The notes: a model not told the origin generated them from the letters alone. 64,000 nucleotides of DNA from JAFEDN01 sp963795715 (GCA_963795715.1 CAWCIY010000002.1:2232001-2296000), one strand, 5' to 3'. Shown: positions 36,601 through 46,310, counted from the stretch's first letter. Numbers and translations are program-made.

Positions 36601-39600
36601 CCGGAAGAATTATACAGCCTAATGCCGGAGTTATTCCAACCCAGTATCATGCCCGCAGAGAAAAAAGCAGAGTCACCCGTCACTCGCGACCAAACTTCCT
36701 CATCGAGGACTGCTGCCGACGAAGATCACTTTCCAATCCCTTCTGGTAGCGTGGGACAAATGGGTTCTTCCACCACAACCCCCATTGATCCTCAGTTTAA
36801 TGATTTACCGCCTGAATTATTACACAGTCTCATGTCAGATTTGATCAAGCAAAGTGTGACGCCACTCGAAGAGAAAAAAATAAGCCGCCCAGTTGCACGC
36901 GATCCAATACCATCGCCAATGTCCGTGGTTGAATTTAAAGCCCTATTGACAAAAAGCCCAATACCCTGCTGGCATAATAAACAATCTCCTGAATACAGGT
37001 TAGGCTTGAAACTTTTTGGTCTGCGTAAGTATGTATTGAACGATCCTCATATCACCCAGGAACTCTCATGCTATATCGAACCCAACGGTCAGTCGCAGAT
37101 AGGGATAGGACAACCCTCCGATCCTCTGTATCCTTGGGTGGAACGTGAACTGTTGCAAGAGGGTACCGCCGCCCAGGTATTGTTGCTGCAAGGCCAGGCT
37201 GGTGCGGGCAAAAGTACCTTTAACCGCTATTTACTGAGAACCCTGTGGCAAGCCCCCGCTTGGCAGACGTATCGTCCCGGCGACCCCGCACCACAAGCGC
37301 CGATACCCCTGTTTATCCCGCTGCAGTCTGCTCAAGTTAATCCGGCTGATCTATGGGATTACTATCACCAGGTACCGATTCCCGAACATGGGAGCTTTAC
37401 TACTGCGGAAATCCATCTGCTACAGCGCGACTATCGCTTTGTGTGGATTGCCGACGGTTACGATGAAATACCCGGACAAATAGTCCCTAATGTGTATGAC
37501 GCCAATCAGCTGGGAAAGGACCCAGGACGCGTCAAGCTGATCATTAGCTGTCGCAGCCAGAGGGTGCAGACCCTAAATGAAGCTGATAGCTTGGCACCAC
37601 ATAGAGTCGATACGGGCGCGCCAGATTGGCCACGTTACCGAATGCGTTATGTCTCCCCGTTTACCCCACAGCAAACACAGGGCTATATCGAAAAATTTGT
37701 GGCGCAACAGCACAATGACCCCAATCGTCCCAAAGATTGGGATGCGGCGCGCTATCAAAAAGAATTTGCCGCCATTCCCGAATTGCAAACTTTAATCGAT
37801 ACACCGTTTATGCTATGGATGACCTTATCGATTTTGCCCGAGTTAGCGAAAGAACCCTCACACACCGAAGAAAATATTCTAGTGGAGATCAAAAAAAATA
37901 CTTTGACCGAAAAAGAGACCAAAGAAATAAAGGAATCCAAATCCGCCACCCGCATCACCCGCACTGCCCTATACGACCGATTTATGGATGCCTGGTTTAC
38001 CCGTCAGGCTAAGAAAGCCTGGCAGCAGCACAGTTATCTGCAAGACCCAGCTGGCCTGCTGGGCAAACCCAAGCTGCAAGCCATTAAAGAAGAATCCGCT
38101 AAGATCGGTGGCGACGACGTGCAGGTGTATTGGCTCAAAGCAGCGTATCGGGTATTTTGCCTGGCGTTTGCGCAACAACTGACTCAGGCTGGCCAGGTCA
38201 GTGCGCGGTGCGACCAAGAGAGAGAAGTCAAACGAACTGGTGACAGTTGGCAACAGCAACTGTTAGGCAATGAATTGATCGACAGCAGCCAGTTGCGCGA
38301 GGGCAGTCCCTTACGTGAAAGCAGCGATCATACTTGGAGCTTTCTGCATGCCTCGTTATTGGATTACTTTCTAACTACTGCCATTGCTGAGCAGTTATGC
38401 TTGAATCCACAAGCACCATCCCAGCAACCCGATGAGTCATCAGAAGCACCAGACTCCCATATCTCAACCACCCCGTGCGTTTTATTCATCCAGGCCCATG
38501 CCCAAGCTATCATTTTATTGAATCAGTCGCCGCTAACGCCTGAACAAATACGCTTTCTGATGGATCGATTCAAACAAGCACCACAACTGAAACCCGCCCT
38601 GTTTGCGGTGATTGAACGCAGTAAAACCGATCCTGGTGTGGCCACCGCCTCGGCTAATGCCGCCACCGTACTCAATGCTTGCCGGGTGAATTTCAGCTAT
38701 CAGGATTGGTACAAGGTGCAATTACCCGGAGCGGATTTGCGTTATGCTCTACTGGCTCATAGCGATTTGCGCGGCGCCAATTTGCGGGGTGCGATTATCA
38801 GCCATGCTTTCTTTTATCAGACGAATTTGGGGGGTGCTGATTTACGCGACGTTCGCTGGGGGGAATGGCCACGACTGCAATGCGACACACCAGTTAATAC
38901 ATTAGCTTACCACCTTCGCCACTTCTGGGTGAATGCAGTGGTTTACCACCCCCATCGTCCCTGGGTGGCGGTAGCGCAAGGAAACAACATTGAGATTTGG
39001 GATATCGGGATGGGCCAGCGCATGGGTAAACCCTTGTGTGGGCATACTCGTGAAGTAATGAGCGTCGCCTTTAGTCTGGACGGTCGGCTGTTGGCCTCGG
39101 GTAGTCGCGATGCTACTCTACGGCTGTGGGATCCTCACACGCAAGCGCTTATAGGTAAGCCCTTGGTAGAACATGACCGTGAAATCACAAGCGTCGCCTT
39201 TAGCCCGAACGGTCGTCAGCTGGTTTCGGGAAGTTGGGATAAAACCCTGCAGCTGTGGGATACCCACACACGAAAGCCGATGGGTAAGCCCTTGCGCGGG
39301 CATACGGATAGGGTGACATGCGTCGCCTTTAGCCCGGACGGCACGCAGCTCGTTTCGGGAAGTCGAGATAAAACCCTGCGGCTGTGGAATGCCCACACGC
39401 AAGCACCGATCGGCAAGCCCTTGCGTGGGCATACTCATGAAGTGACAAGCGTCGCCTTTAGCCCGGACAATCGACAGCTGGCCTCCGGTAGTTACGACAC
39501 CCTGAGATTGTGGGATCCCCACAAGCAAACGCCAATAGGCGAGCTGCTCGGGCACAGTAGTGGGGTGTTGAGCGTTGCTTTTAGTCCAAACGGTAGGCAG

Positions 39601-41850
39601 CTGGTTTCCGGTAGTAATGATAACATTCTACGACTGTGGGATCCCCATACACAACAGCCAATAGGTGAGCCTTTGCATGGACATGACTCTAGGGTAAATA
39701 GCGTTGCCTTTAGCCCGGACGGTAGACTCATCGTCTCGGGAGATGGGGAGAAAGATAGGGAGAGTATTTTTAGTTCTATAGCCACCCTGCGGCTGTGGGA
39801 TGCCCACATGCAAGCGCCGATAGGCGAGCCCTTAGAAGGGAATAAGGCGGGGGTGACATGCGTCGCCTTTAACCGGGACGGCACACAGCTCGTCTCGTGC
39901 AGTTGGAGTAAGACCATACGACTGTGGGATGCCCACACACAAGCATCGATCGGCAAGCTCTTTAAAACACATGTTGTAACGAGCGCCGCCTTTAGTCCGG
40001 ACGGCAGGCGCATTGTCTTGGGTGGGAAGGTTCTGCAGTTGTGGGATATCCACACACAAGCGCTGATAGGTGAGTTCGTGAAAGAGCATGACACAGAGAA
40101 CCACTGGGGGGTGACAGACGCAGGCGTCACCTTTAGTCCAGACGGTAAGCGCATCGTCAGCTTTTGGGGTACCGCCCTGCAACTGTGGGATGCGGACACG
40201 CAACAGGCTTTGGGTGGGCACTTGGAAGGACATAACGGGGGTAAGGTAACATGCATCGCCTTTAGCCCGGATGGCCAACGCATCGTCTCGGGGGGGTGGG
40301 ATACCCTGCGGCTGTGGGATGCATACACGCAACAGCCTCTGAGTGAGCCCTTGCGCGGACATACTCATCATGTGCAGAGTGTCGCCTTTAGCCCGAACGG
40401 TAGGCAGCTGGTCTCGGGTAGTAACGATAAAACTCTGCGGTTGTGGGATGCCGACACGCAACAGCCAATAGGCAAGCCCTTGCGCGGGCATACTGAAGAG
40501 GTGACTAGCGTTGCCTTTAGCCCAGATGGCCAACGCATCATCTCGGGCAGTAAAGATAAAACCCTGCGGCTGTGGGATGCGGTGACGGGAAAGTGTTTAA
40601 CGGTCTTACATTGGCATTATCCTATTAACTCCATCACGGTGGTTGCCTCACCTACAATCTTGCCGGATAAAAAAACCAGTACTTCGGATTTACCAAGCTC
40701 ACTCCCTAGGATTAGTGAATACTGGCTGGGGCTAGGTGATCATTCAGGCATGATCAGTTTTTGGGCAGTGTCATACCAGAAAGCACGCATTCGCTTTATT
40801 GGCATGCCACACCATAATGCCATGCCTTTGTGGCTTGACGGCGCTTATCTACGCGGCTGTCACATGGATGTCCAGGGCCAACGCCTGCTGGCGCAGTATG
40901 GGGCGAAGGTCGAAGACATAGTACTGGAAATGCCCGAGGAGAAAGAAAAAAAATCAATTACGTCATCCACTCGTTCTTTTTTGTCGGGCGCCGTGGGATA
41001 TAAGTCGTCTAAATCGCGAGATATCTTATTACCACAAGCCGAGCAGATGTTAGATCAGCTCTATCCGCCGCAAGCGGGTGGAGAAATAGCCTGGTTGCGG
41101 CAACCCTATGTGGCGCAACTCGATGATTTTAGAAAACGCCTGAATACCCTAACTAAACATGATAAAGAACGCTTAGCAGCACTGGTGAAGACGCTGCGTC
41201 AGTTGCGGGATTACCAACTGGCCTCCCAGACAGCGGATCTTTTAATTCCCCCTGGCAAAAGCGCTGGCCTGCAGCGTTCCTTTTTAGGCAGTTTAACGCA
41301 ACGCTTTAAACCTAAAAAATTCCCTACCAGCAGCGTTGTCAATGGACCAAAGACAACCAACCACAACCACTCCTCATCATCTTCCTCGTCCTCCATCGCG
41401 GGTATGGGTGTGGTGGGCACTGCAACTACCATTAATCTGAGCCGTGATAGATCTCTGGAAGACCTATCCACTACCTCTCCCTTATCGCCACCATCGGATT
41501 TATCGACCCGTGTTAAACCAGAAGAAAATAAGCAAAAAGGAGTCATTGCCCCCCATGCGCAATTATTCTCCCCATCTATGCCTAAAACACGAGCGCCCGC
41601 ACACATGTCATCTCTGCCGACTTTCAGCCAATCCACCACTATCACCGGTACGACATTGACTTCACAAGAGCCGCCAGCGACGATGACTTCAGTTAGTACG
41701 CCTGTCTTATCGACCGAGTCGTCAGCCGTATCAATAGCGCCGCATGCGGTAGTATTTCCACTCCAGTCTTCTCCCCCCTCAAGCCGCCTAAGCGAAAACT
41801 CGCAGCAAGCTCAACCAGTGCTCCGCTCTATTCCCCCTAACATAACATAA
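33610..41850 (+). CDS. Giant STAND/NLR-like protein: pseudokinase, dead NACHT, kinase, NACHT, pentapeptide, 14 WD40
   Basis: The gene encodes 2746 residues. ATG at 33610 follows AAGGAG; the frame opens 22 codons earlier without a site. Order: pseudokinase (about 68-267, no HRD or DFG); degenerate NACHT (about 342-552; AWQAYRPGDPPP present, Walker A and B lost); Ser/Thr-Tyr-like kinase (about 590-934) with GEGAFG 599, Lys 619, HRDLKSLN 796-803 and DFG 816-818, and an insert of about 80 residues before the C-lobe; NACHT with GQAGAGKST 1195-1203 and Walker B FVWIADGYDE 1277-1286; pentapeptide-like repeats 1708-1747; 14 WD40 repeats at about 1774-2390, enough for two seven-blade propellers; and a Ser/Pro-rich tail. 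STAND NTPases are signal-triggered switches. The role (effector, immunity or signalling) is unknown. The gene is more GC-rich than its neighbours. Confidence 0.9.
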   Translation: MQEMYPQNSSGSPNDILRPSQTPIADKDKQVTLVRQEAKRLSGLPTLYTEALTVEGSPIFDETTMRLQTGRYQGQTVTIQQAASLVFIEQRASLGAFVQSGSPFWLPVVGVIEGSDTSAWVMRALPETCFDTWLVSPASTSWVERCRLVRDVAVGLYQRRAIGATHISWDARQLYLDKQGRVQIVPLLSETETAETDDVYTLGQLIWQATSRKTKLIDDWQQGKGLPQDCSLEMVAFIQACTNSTISERPSLKALAKGLDAFWQRAEKGLSDALPQVISAKKEQKYEIDSSVDRSSMDPMVWQPTLTEPTITTIGQKNQLDFVSSSGSVNLLLVDDQTVSWLSVTDPRYQLGEKLCALRDSVDQSTESKASPPALQQKIQHTLVKSKVGMLLWVGAADEDPSEAFIETAWHLWQVSAWQAYRPGDPPPTAWLPLFIHLHPNQSSISSPTFTNMHQHPKNVADFTESEWELLHNHYKVFWLAQGMGGLTKPCNLFDINRLDRDHSRLLLHSTPSTVFKLEESTYLMPHGADDQLLPAHYARFTTDPACDFSTWNGRYQGKMGSEVPEATPLSLASTPTKDLALNRDQLILPVADGKTTLGEGAFGEVLRGTYYDQPVAVKRFKEAKFSTEQQAKLRDEAKVMAELHSPFLIRSLGLSLETPPLLVMELAAGSLYQLLYQGYHQVSISSTLPAEIKPDILYLSVNHSTQEILVQSTQIPSVKLLSESHYKKLQQTLTEAKIAWTILPIDISKLELINTITTLCDCTIPHCELPWSLRWRLLRDISLGLDTLHRHELVHRDLKSLNILLDADGRAKLCDFGLSTLKSQTGKDRGVGTALWHAPEVLQGGEATSANDMYGFAMIACEIATRHLPYHDFETGKVDPAWRQRAIQGQRGNLPLDCPSELAVVIKACWSQDPKDRPTASQVAQVLEGLWQQTTRAEPSPSSWTQPPLIHDSKQVQPLTQVKIEEKASSIPSVQMEVKGNSSSTAMPNPVLNGLGPEELYSLMPELFQPSIMPAEKKAESPVTRDQTSSSRTAADEDHFPIPSGSVGQMGSSTTTPIDPQFNDLPPELLHSLMSDLIKQSVTPLEEKKISRPVARDPIPSPMSVVEFKALLTKSPIPCWHNKQSPEYRLGLKLFGLRKYVLNDPHITQELSCYIEPNGQSQIGIGQPSDPLYPWVERELLQEGTAAQVLLLQGQAGAGKSTFNRYLLRTLWQAPAWQTYRPGDPAPQAPIPLFIPLQSAQVNPADLWDYYHQVPIPEHGSFTTAEIHLLQRDYRFVWIADGYDEIPGQIVPNVYDANQLGKDPGRVKLIISCRSQRVQTLNEADSLAPHRVDTGAPDWPRYRMRYVSPFTPQQTQGYIEKFVAQQHNDPNRPKDWDAARYQKEFAAIPELQTLIDTPFMLWMTLSILPELAKEPSHTEENILVEIKKNTLTEKETKEIKESKSATRITRTALYDRFMDAWFTRQAKKAWQQHSYLQDPAGLLGKPKLQAIKEESAKIGGDDVQVYWLKAAYRVFCLAFAQQLTQAGQVSARCDQEREVKRTGDSWQQQLLGNELIDSSQLREGSPLRESSDHTWSFLHASLLDYFLTTAIAEQLCLNPQAPSQQPDESSEAPDSHISTTPCVLFIQAHAQAIILLNQSPLTPEQIRFLMDRFKQAPQLKPALFAVIERSKTDPGVATASANAATVLNACRVNFSYQDWYKVQLPGADLRYALLAHSDLRGANLRGAIISHAFFYQTNLGGADLRDVRWGEWPRLQCDTPVNTLAYHLRHFWVNAVVYHPHRPWVAVAQGNNIEIWDIGMGQRMGKPLCGHTREVMSVAFSLDGRLLASGSRDATLRLWDPHTQALIGKPLVEHDREITSVAFSPNGRQLVSGSWDKTLQLWDTHTRKPMGKPLRGHTDRVTCVAFSPDGTQLVSGSRDKTLRLWNAHTQAPIGKPLRGHTHEVTSVAFSPDNRQLASGSYDTLRLWDPHKQTPIGELLGHSSGVLSVAFSPNGRQLVSGSNDNILRLWDPHTQQPIGEPLHGHDSRVNSVAFSPDGRLIVSGDGEKDRESIFSSIATLRLWDAHMQAPIGEPLEGNKAGVTCVAFNRDGTQLVSCSWSKTIRLWDAHTQASIGKLFKTHVVTSAAFSPDGRRIVLGGKVLQLWDIHTQALIGEFVKEHDTENHWGVTDAGVTFSPDGKRIVSFWGTALQLWDADTQQALGGHLEGHNGGKVTCIAFSPDGQRIVSGGWDTLRLWDAYTQQPLSEPLRGHTHHVQSVAFSPNGRQLVSGSNDKTLRLWDADTQQPIGKPLRGHTEEVTSVAFSPDGQRIISGSKDKTLRLWDAVTGKCLTVLHWHYPINSITVVASPTILPDKKTSTSDLPSSLPRISEYWLGLGDHSGMISFWAVSYQKARIRFIGMPHHNAMPLWLDGAYLRGCHMDVQGQRLLAQYGAKVEDIVLEMPEEKEKKSITSSTRSFLSGAVGYKSSKSRDILLPQAEQMLDQLYPPQAGGEIAWLRQPYVAQLDDFRKRLNTLTKHDKERLAALVKTLRQLRDYQLASQTADLLIPPGKSAGLQRSFLGSLTQRFKPKKFPTSSVVNGPKTTNHNHSSSSSSSSIAGMGVVGTATTINLSRDRSLEDLSTTSPLSPPSDLSTRVKPEENKQKGVIAPHAQLFSPSMPKTRAPAHMSSLPTFSQSTTITGTTLTSQEPPATMTSVSTPVLSTESSAVSIAPHAVVFPLQSSPPSSRLSENSQQAQPVLRSIPPNIT

Positions 41851-41979
41851 ATTAATACACTGTCCGTAAACATGTGTGATTTTTAATTCGTTAAGATATT
41901 CATCTGCAACTTCTTTCTCGACTTCGGATCAAAAAATTTATCAAATTTAAAATAATTTTTATTATCAATGACATGCATC

Positions 41980-43794
41980 ATTTTTTGGTAAATATTCGGT
42001 GAACCCGCCCGCCCTATTGCATGCTGAGTAAAATAAGGTTAATTTTAAGGCCGAAAAAATGAGCAGCAGAGTCAGGGAGACATGGATACAGCGATTGCGC
42101 ACATTGACCTTCAAAATCAATTAGTGGATTTATACCGACAAATCAGTGTGTCGTATGAGTCATTGAAATTGGCGTATGAACAGCAAGGACAGGCATTAAA
42201 AGAATCAAAATTATCCGTGATCGATTACAAACACCAAGCCCATTACTGGGAAGCGCAGTTCAAACAAATTAAAACCCGGGAAGAAGAACTGAAAGCGGAA
42301 CTAGAGGAATTACAAGCTAAATTACGCAAACGAGAACAGCAACTGTTTGGCAAGCATTCAGAAAAACAATCGACATCATTGGATCAGAAGAAAGTGGATC
42401 AAGAGGCAAAGAAAAAGCGTGGTCAACAACCTGAGAATGCTAGTCCAAATCGAAGGGACTATAGCGATTTGCCTGAAGTTGAAGAGGTTGTTGAACTCAA
42501 TGATCAAGAAAATTATTGCCCCTGTTGCGGATTAAAGTATCAGGAACTGGCGGGGACAGAAGATTCAGAAGTGTTAGAGCTGATTAACGTTCAAGCCTAT
42601 CGGCGAAGGATTTGTCGTAAGCGTTATAAACGTGCGTGTCGCTGTAAAAATAATCCAGCTCCGCAAATCATCACGATGCCGCCGATGGAAAGACCATTTT
42701 CCAGAAGTAAATTGGGGATAACGATCTGGGCACATCTATTAATACAGAAATATGGCTACCAAAACCCATTGAATCGAATATTATCGAATTTGGAATTGAG
42801 TGGCTTATCATTGTCTATGGGGACAGTGACTGGCGGATTGGAATATCTTTTACGGTTATTCATACCGGTATATGATGGGATTGCTTTACATAATTGTGCA
42901 GCGCAGCATTGGCACGCGGACGAGACGGGTTGGAAGGTATTTGAAAAGATAGATGGGAAAGAAAGTACTCGATGGTTTTTATGGATATTCCAAAATAGTG
43001 AATCCGTTGTTTACAAAATAAGTCCCAGTCGCTCATCTCAAGTGGTTAAAAATTATTTTGGTGAGGATCACGGAGGGGGTATTTTAAATGTAGATCGCTA
43101 TGGGGCCTATAAAGCCATTGCGAAAGCCGGTTTGTTTATTCTGGCTTTTTGTTGGGCGCATGTGCGTCGTGACTTTTTAGACTATAGCAAAGCCTACCCT
43201 CATCAAGAAAGTTGGGGGCTTGAATGGGTAGAAAGAATTGGGCGACTTTATCATATTAATAATCAACGTATTGAACATAAACCGAGTTCTAAACAATTTC
43301 AATTAATGGATACAGAATTGAGAAAAGCCATCAAAGAGATGGCTGATGAAATGATAGTAGAATTAAAGGATTCTCAGATACTACCTTCAGCAAAGAAATT
43401 ACTGAAAAGCCTATCCAATCATTGGAAAGGGTTGACTGTATTTGTAGATCATCCTGATATTCCCATGGATAATAATGTAGCTGAAAGGGGATTGAGAACG
43501 AGTGTGCTGGGTCGAAAAAATTATTATGGATCAGGATCAGTATGGTCTGCAGAATTAGCAGCGGTGATGTTTACAATACTGAGGACGATGAAGCTGTGGG
43601 AGATTAATCCGCATACCTGGTTATTGGCCTATCTTCAAGAATGTGCAATGCGTGGCGGCAATCCTCCAGACAACATTGATCCTTTTTTGCCTTGGAATAT
43701 GAGTAAATCTTTACGGGAGTTAATGGCTCAGCCTCCTAAACATGAACCATTCTGTACTTCTTAATACGGGTTCACCGAATATTTACATTTTTTG
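41980..43794 (+). mobile_element. IS66-family element with 8-bp target duplication
   Basis: Perfect 20-bp inverted repeats GTAAATATTCGGTGAACCCG lie at 41988-42007 and, complemented, at 43767-43786. ATTTTTTG occurs directly outside both ends (41980-41987 and 43787-43794), the 8-bp duplication typical of IS66. Only the large transposase gene is present, as in the ISBst12 subgroup lacking tnpA and tnpB. The intact ends suggest recent insertion. Confidence 0.92.
42082..43764 (+). CDS. tnpC: IS66-family transposase (TnpC)
   Basis: The gene encodes 560 residues: N-terminal coiled coil (about 5-100), a zinc-finger region with ENYCPCCGLKY and CRKRYKRACRCK, and the DDE core with the first aspartate in HWHADETGWKVF, the second in NVDRYGAYK, and the glutamate in DNNVAERGLRT followed by the GRKNYYGSGS region. 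The C-terminal mini-domain with NIDPFLPWN is present. The length is normal for the family and the frame is intact, so the element could be active. It moves DNA by cut-and-paste or replicative strand transfer; the mechanism in IS66 is little studied. Confidence 0.93.
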   Translation: MDTAIAHIDLQNQLVDLYRQISVSYESLKLAYEQQGQALKESKLSVIDYKHQAHYWEAQFKQIKTREEELKAELEELQAKLRKREQQLFGKHSEKQSTSLDQKKVDQEAKKKRGQQPENASPNRRDYSDLPEVEEVVELNDQENYCPCCGLKYQELAGTEDSEVLELINVQAYRRRICRKRYKRACRCKNNPAPQIITMPPMERPFSRSKLGITIWAHLLIQKYGYQNPLNRILSNLELSGLSLSMGTVTGGLEYLLRLFIPVYDGIALHNCAAQHWHADETGWKVFEKIDGKESTRWFLWIFQNSESVVYKISPSRSSQVVKNYFGEDHGGGILNVDRYGAYKAIAKAGLFILAFCWAHVRRDFLDYSKAYPHQESWGLEWVERIGRLYHINNQRIEHKPSSKQFQLMDTELRKAIKEMADEMIVELKDSQILPSAKKLLKSLSNHWKGLTVFVDHPDIPMDNNVAERGLRTSVLGRKNYYGSGSVWSAELAAVMFTILRTMKLWEINPHTWLLAYLQECAMRGGNPPDNIDPFLPWNMSKSLRELMAQPPKHEPFCTS

Positions 43795-43860
43795 CCCCCT
43801 GACTGTTGTGACTTGTTGTGAAATAATATGCGCAATATATTAATGAAAGGATTCACAACA

Positions 43861-45468
43861 ATGTTCATCAGAAAAAGGAAAAATAACGGCGGCTCAACAT
43901 CGATCATGTTGCTGACAGGAGAGCGCAAACCGGGAAAAAAGCATGCTGCATTCACGCATGATTAAAAATTTTGGCGCATCAAGTGATGAAGAAGAATTAG
44001 ATAAATTAATTCAACAAGCAGAAGAATATAAACGATATTTGTTATTAGTTTCACCAAAGGCATCGACATTAAAAATCACATCACCTCGCGATATTAAATC
44101 TTGTCTTTCATTTACTGTTGGATTTTTAGATGTTTACGGAAAATTTTTTGATAAAATTTTTTCAAAATTAAATTTAAAAGCACATGAATTAAAAAAATTA
44201 CATGATTTAATCGTGATGCGCATTGCTTACCCTGCCAGCAAAAGAAAAACGGCCATGATATCACGCGAGTATGGTATTGAGTGCAATGTTGATTCTATTT
44301 ACAAACTAATGGATCAATTAACAGAAAATACGATTATTCAAGCTAAAAAAATAATTTACAATCATTCAATAGAATTATTAAGGTGCAAAAAGAAACGGTT
44401 GATGTGATGTTTTATGATTTAACAACAGTTTATTTTGAAACCAACTCACAAGATACTCTGCGAGATTTTGGATTTTCTAAAGATGGAAAATGCCAGCATG
44501 TACAAATTATGTTGGCGGTGATTGTTACAAAACATGGATTGCCAATTGATTATGAAGAATTTCCAGGAAATTGTTATGAAGGACATACATTAATTCCCGT
44601 GATTGAAAAAATTAAAATACGTTATAACATTGATAAAACCGTATTGGTTGCTGATGCTGCATTGATGAATAAAATTAATTTATCTGCATTAACAGAAAAG
44701 AAAATCAATTACGTGATTGCAGCACGTGTTAAAAATACAAAAAAAGACATTCAAGAAAATATCTTAGATCAGACAATCCTATCAAACTATTTCTTCAACC
44801 AAAGAAGATGTCATTTTATCTAAAGAAATTAAATTACCAACAGGTGACACGCTTGTTGCCTATCACAGCAGTAAACGTGCTAGAAAAGATGAATATGAAC
44901 GAGAAAAAGCTATCGAAAAAATAAAAAAATATATTAACAGTACCGCAAAAAGTCAGCTCACGAGCCGATTAAAAAAACCATATATTAAAGTGAGCAGAGC
45001 AGCATAAATTAGAAATTGATTTGGATAAATTAAATCAGGAAAAAAAATTTGATGGATTTTTTGGTATTCAAACTAATTTAGAAAAAATTAATCCAAAAGA
45101 AATATTGAGTACTTATCGTGGATTATGGCAAGTAGAACAAACATTTCGAATTGCAAAATCCAATCTTGAAATAAGGCCCGTTTTTCACTACAATACTAAT
45201 AGAATTAGAGCACATTTTTTAATTTGTTACATAAGCCTCGCATTAATTCGATATGTTGAATTTGAATTACTAAAAAATAATTTGCATTATCCCGATCGAT
45301 CAATTACATTTTTTATTAAATCAAATGCGAGTCACTAAAGTGCATCATGTCTGATAACAACATTTATGTTTTGCTTAGAAGACCCACCACCTGAATTAGC
45401 ATCAATTTATAAAGCCCTCAATATCAAGTGGCATAAAAAATTTAGCCAGGAAGCCGTTTTGTTGTGAC
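43861..45468 (+). pseudogene. IS1634-family transposase (several frameshifts)
   Basis: It starts with ATG at 43861 (MFIRKRKNNGGSTSIMLLTG), typical of the IS1634 N-terminus. Frames then change near 43940, 44390, 44815 and 45320. The catalytic part is recognisable: VMFYDLTTVYFETN with the first aspartate, VLVADAALMN with the second, and YRGLWQVEQTFRIAKSNLE with the glutamate. The end reads YKALNIKWHKKF up to a stop near 45468. It cannot produce a working transposase as it stands. Confidence 0.8.
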
Positions 45469-45556
45469 TCGAAAATTATAACCAATTGTAATTTAAGATT
45501 TTTTTTGATTTTCGATCCGAAGTCGAGATGAAAACGTGACGATGAATCTTCGTAAT

Positions 45557-46081
45557 CTAAGTAGGTGAAAAGAACCCTATAGATAAATTAGATGCGACTT
45601 CCGCCGCCGTTTTAGTTGTCATTCCTACATTTGTTAAATTTAAAAGAATATTAATAAAAAACTGCATTGAATCTTGCCTGATGTTCAACATAGCTTCATT
45701 TATATTTAAACCTGAGCTGTATCTATTAACCTCATCTTTTTCTTGAAGCTGCACATCTAATGGGCCAAATTCAGCGTAATCACTCATAATAATTTCATCT
45801 GAACCGATTGCAATCAGTGTTCCAGCACTTTTACAGAAACTATCTACGCACAAATAAAAATTTGTATATTGATTTTACAAACGTCTTGCAATCTTAAAAG
45901 CGGCATGTGGGCATCCGCCAGGCGTTCTTAGTATAAAAAAGACATTTTTACCTTTAGGGCTAGAGGTAATTTCAAAAATTTTTTTCGCACCCTCCCCACT
46001 AATCTCATCCTGATAAATAATGATATCAGCATCTAACTCATATGAGAGCGTTCTTAGATTCTCCAGTAAGTTTTCCTTCAC
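45557..46081 (-). pseudogene. SDH_sah-type ClpP-like serine protease, truncated and frameshifted
   Basis: The 5' frame starts with GTG at 46081 after AGGGAA and reads ADIIIYQDEISGEGAKKIFE and FFILRTPGGCPHAAFKIARRL. After a frameshift near 45875 it continues SFCKSAGTLIAIGSDEIIMS with the family's CKSAGTLIA nucleophile region, and GPLDVQLQEKDE. Such ClpP-fold proteins (about 280 residues) are often found in phage or defence islands. The C-terminal third is missing where the IS1634-like element ends at 45528. The gene is inactive. Confidence 0.75.
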
Positions 46082-46140
46082 TTTAATTTCCCTATAAAAA
46101 ATGGCATCCGCCTATCAATACAATAGCCTGTAAGAGAGAA

Positions 46141-46164
46141 GAACCCCTTTTTAAAAAGGGGTTC
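46141..46164. terminator. Perfect 24-bp palindrome
   Basis: GAACCCCTTTTT is followed directly by AAAAAGGGGTTC with no spacer. In RNA it would form a GC-capped hairpin with A/U tracts, like a bidirectional terminator. It lies just upstream of the SDH_sah-like remnant and ahead of the IS110 remnant, with no obvious gene that it would serve. Confidence 0.45.
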
Positions 46165-46310
46165 GCGGGCGTGAGCGATCGTGAAGCAATGGGTTAATTA
46201 ACCGTCTGGATCCTGATCCTCATCCCGTGCTCTCGATACGTTTGAATAGTTGATTGGGACTTTATCAGCTCCCGCTTACAATCTTAAAAATTAAACATAT
46301 CGAGGATAGT

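Larger units (their letters stand above)
41916..45528 (+). mobile_element. IS1634-like insertion sequence, decayed, hosting an IS66
   Basis: Inverted ends TCTCGACTTCGGATC (41916-41930) and its complement (45514-45528) bracket a frameshifted IS1634-type transposase at 43861-45468. The IS66 element 41988-43786 sits between the left end and that transposase. Without it the element would be about 1.8 kb. I see no clear target duplication. Its right end lies just beyond the truncated SDH_sah-like gene. Confidence 0.75.

Noticed and set aside
39118..40533. Long antisense frames with repeated motifs opposite the WD40 region.
   Set aside because: They are shadows of the repetitive coding strand, without ribosome sites, and overlap each other in several frames.
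38990..40600. Regularly spaced DNA repeats of about 120-130 bp resembling an array.
   Set aside because: They are the codons of the WD40 repeats in one long reading frame; there are no unique spacers of constant length and no CRISPR-like repeat.
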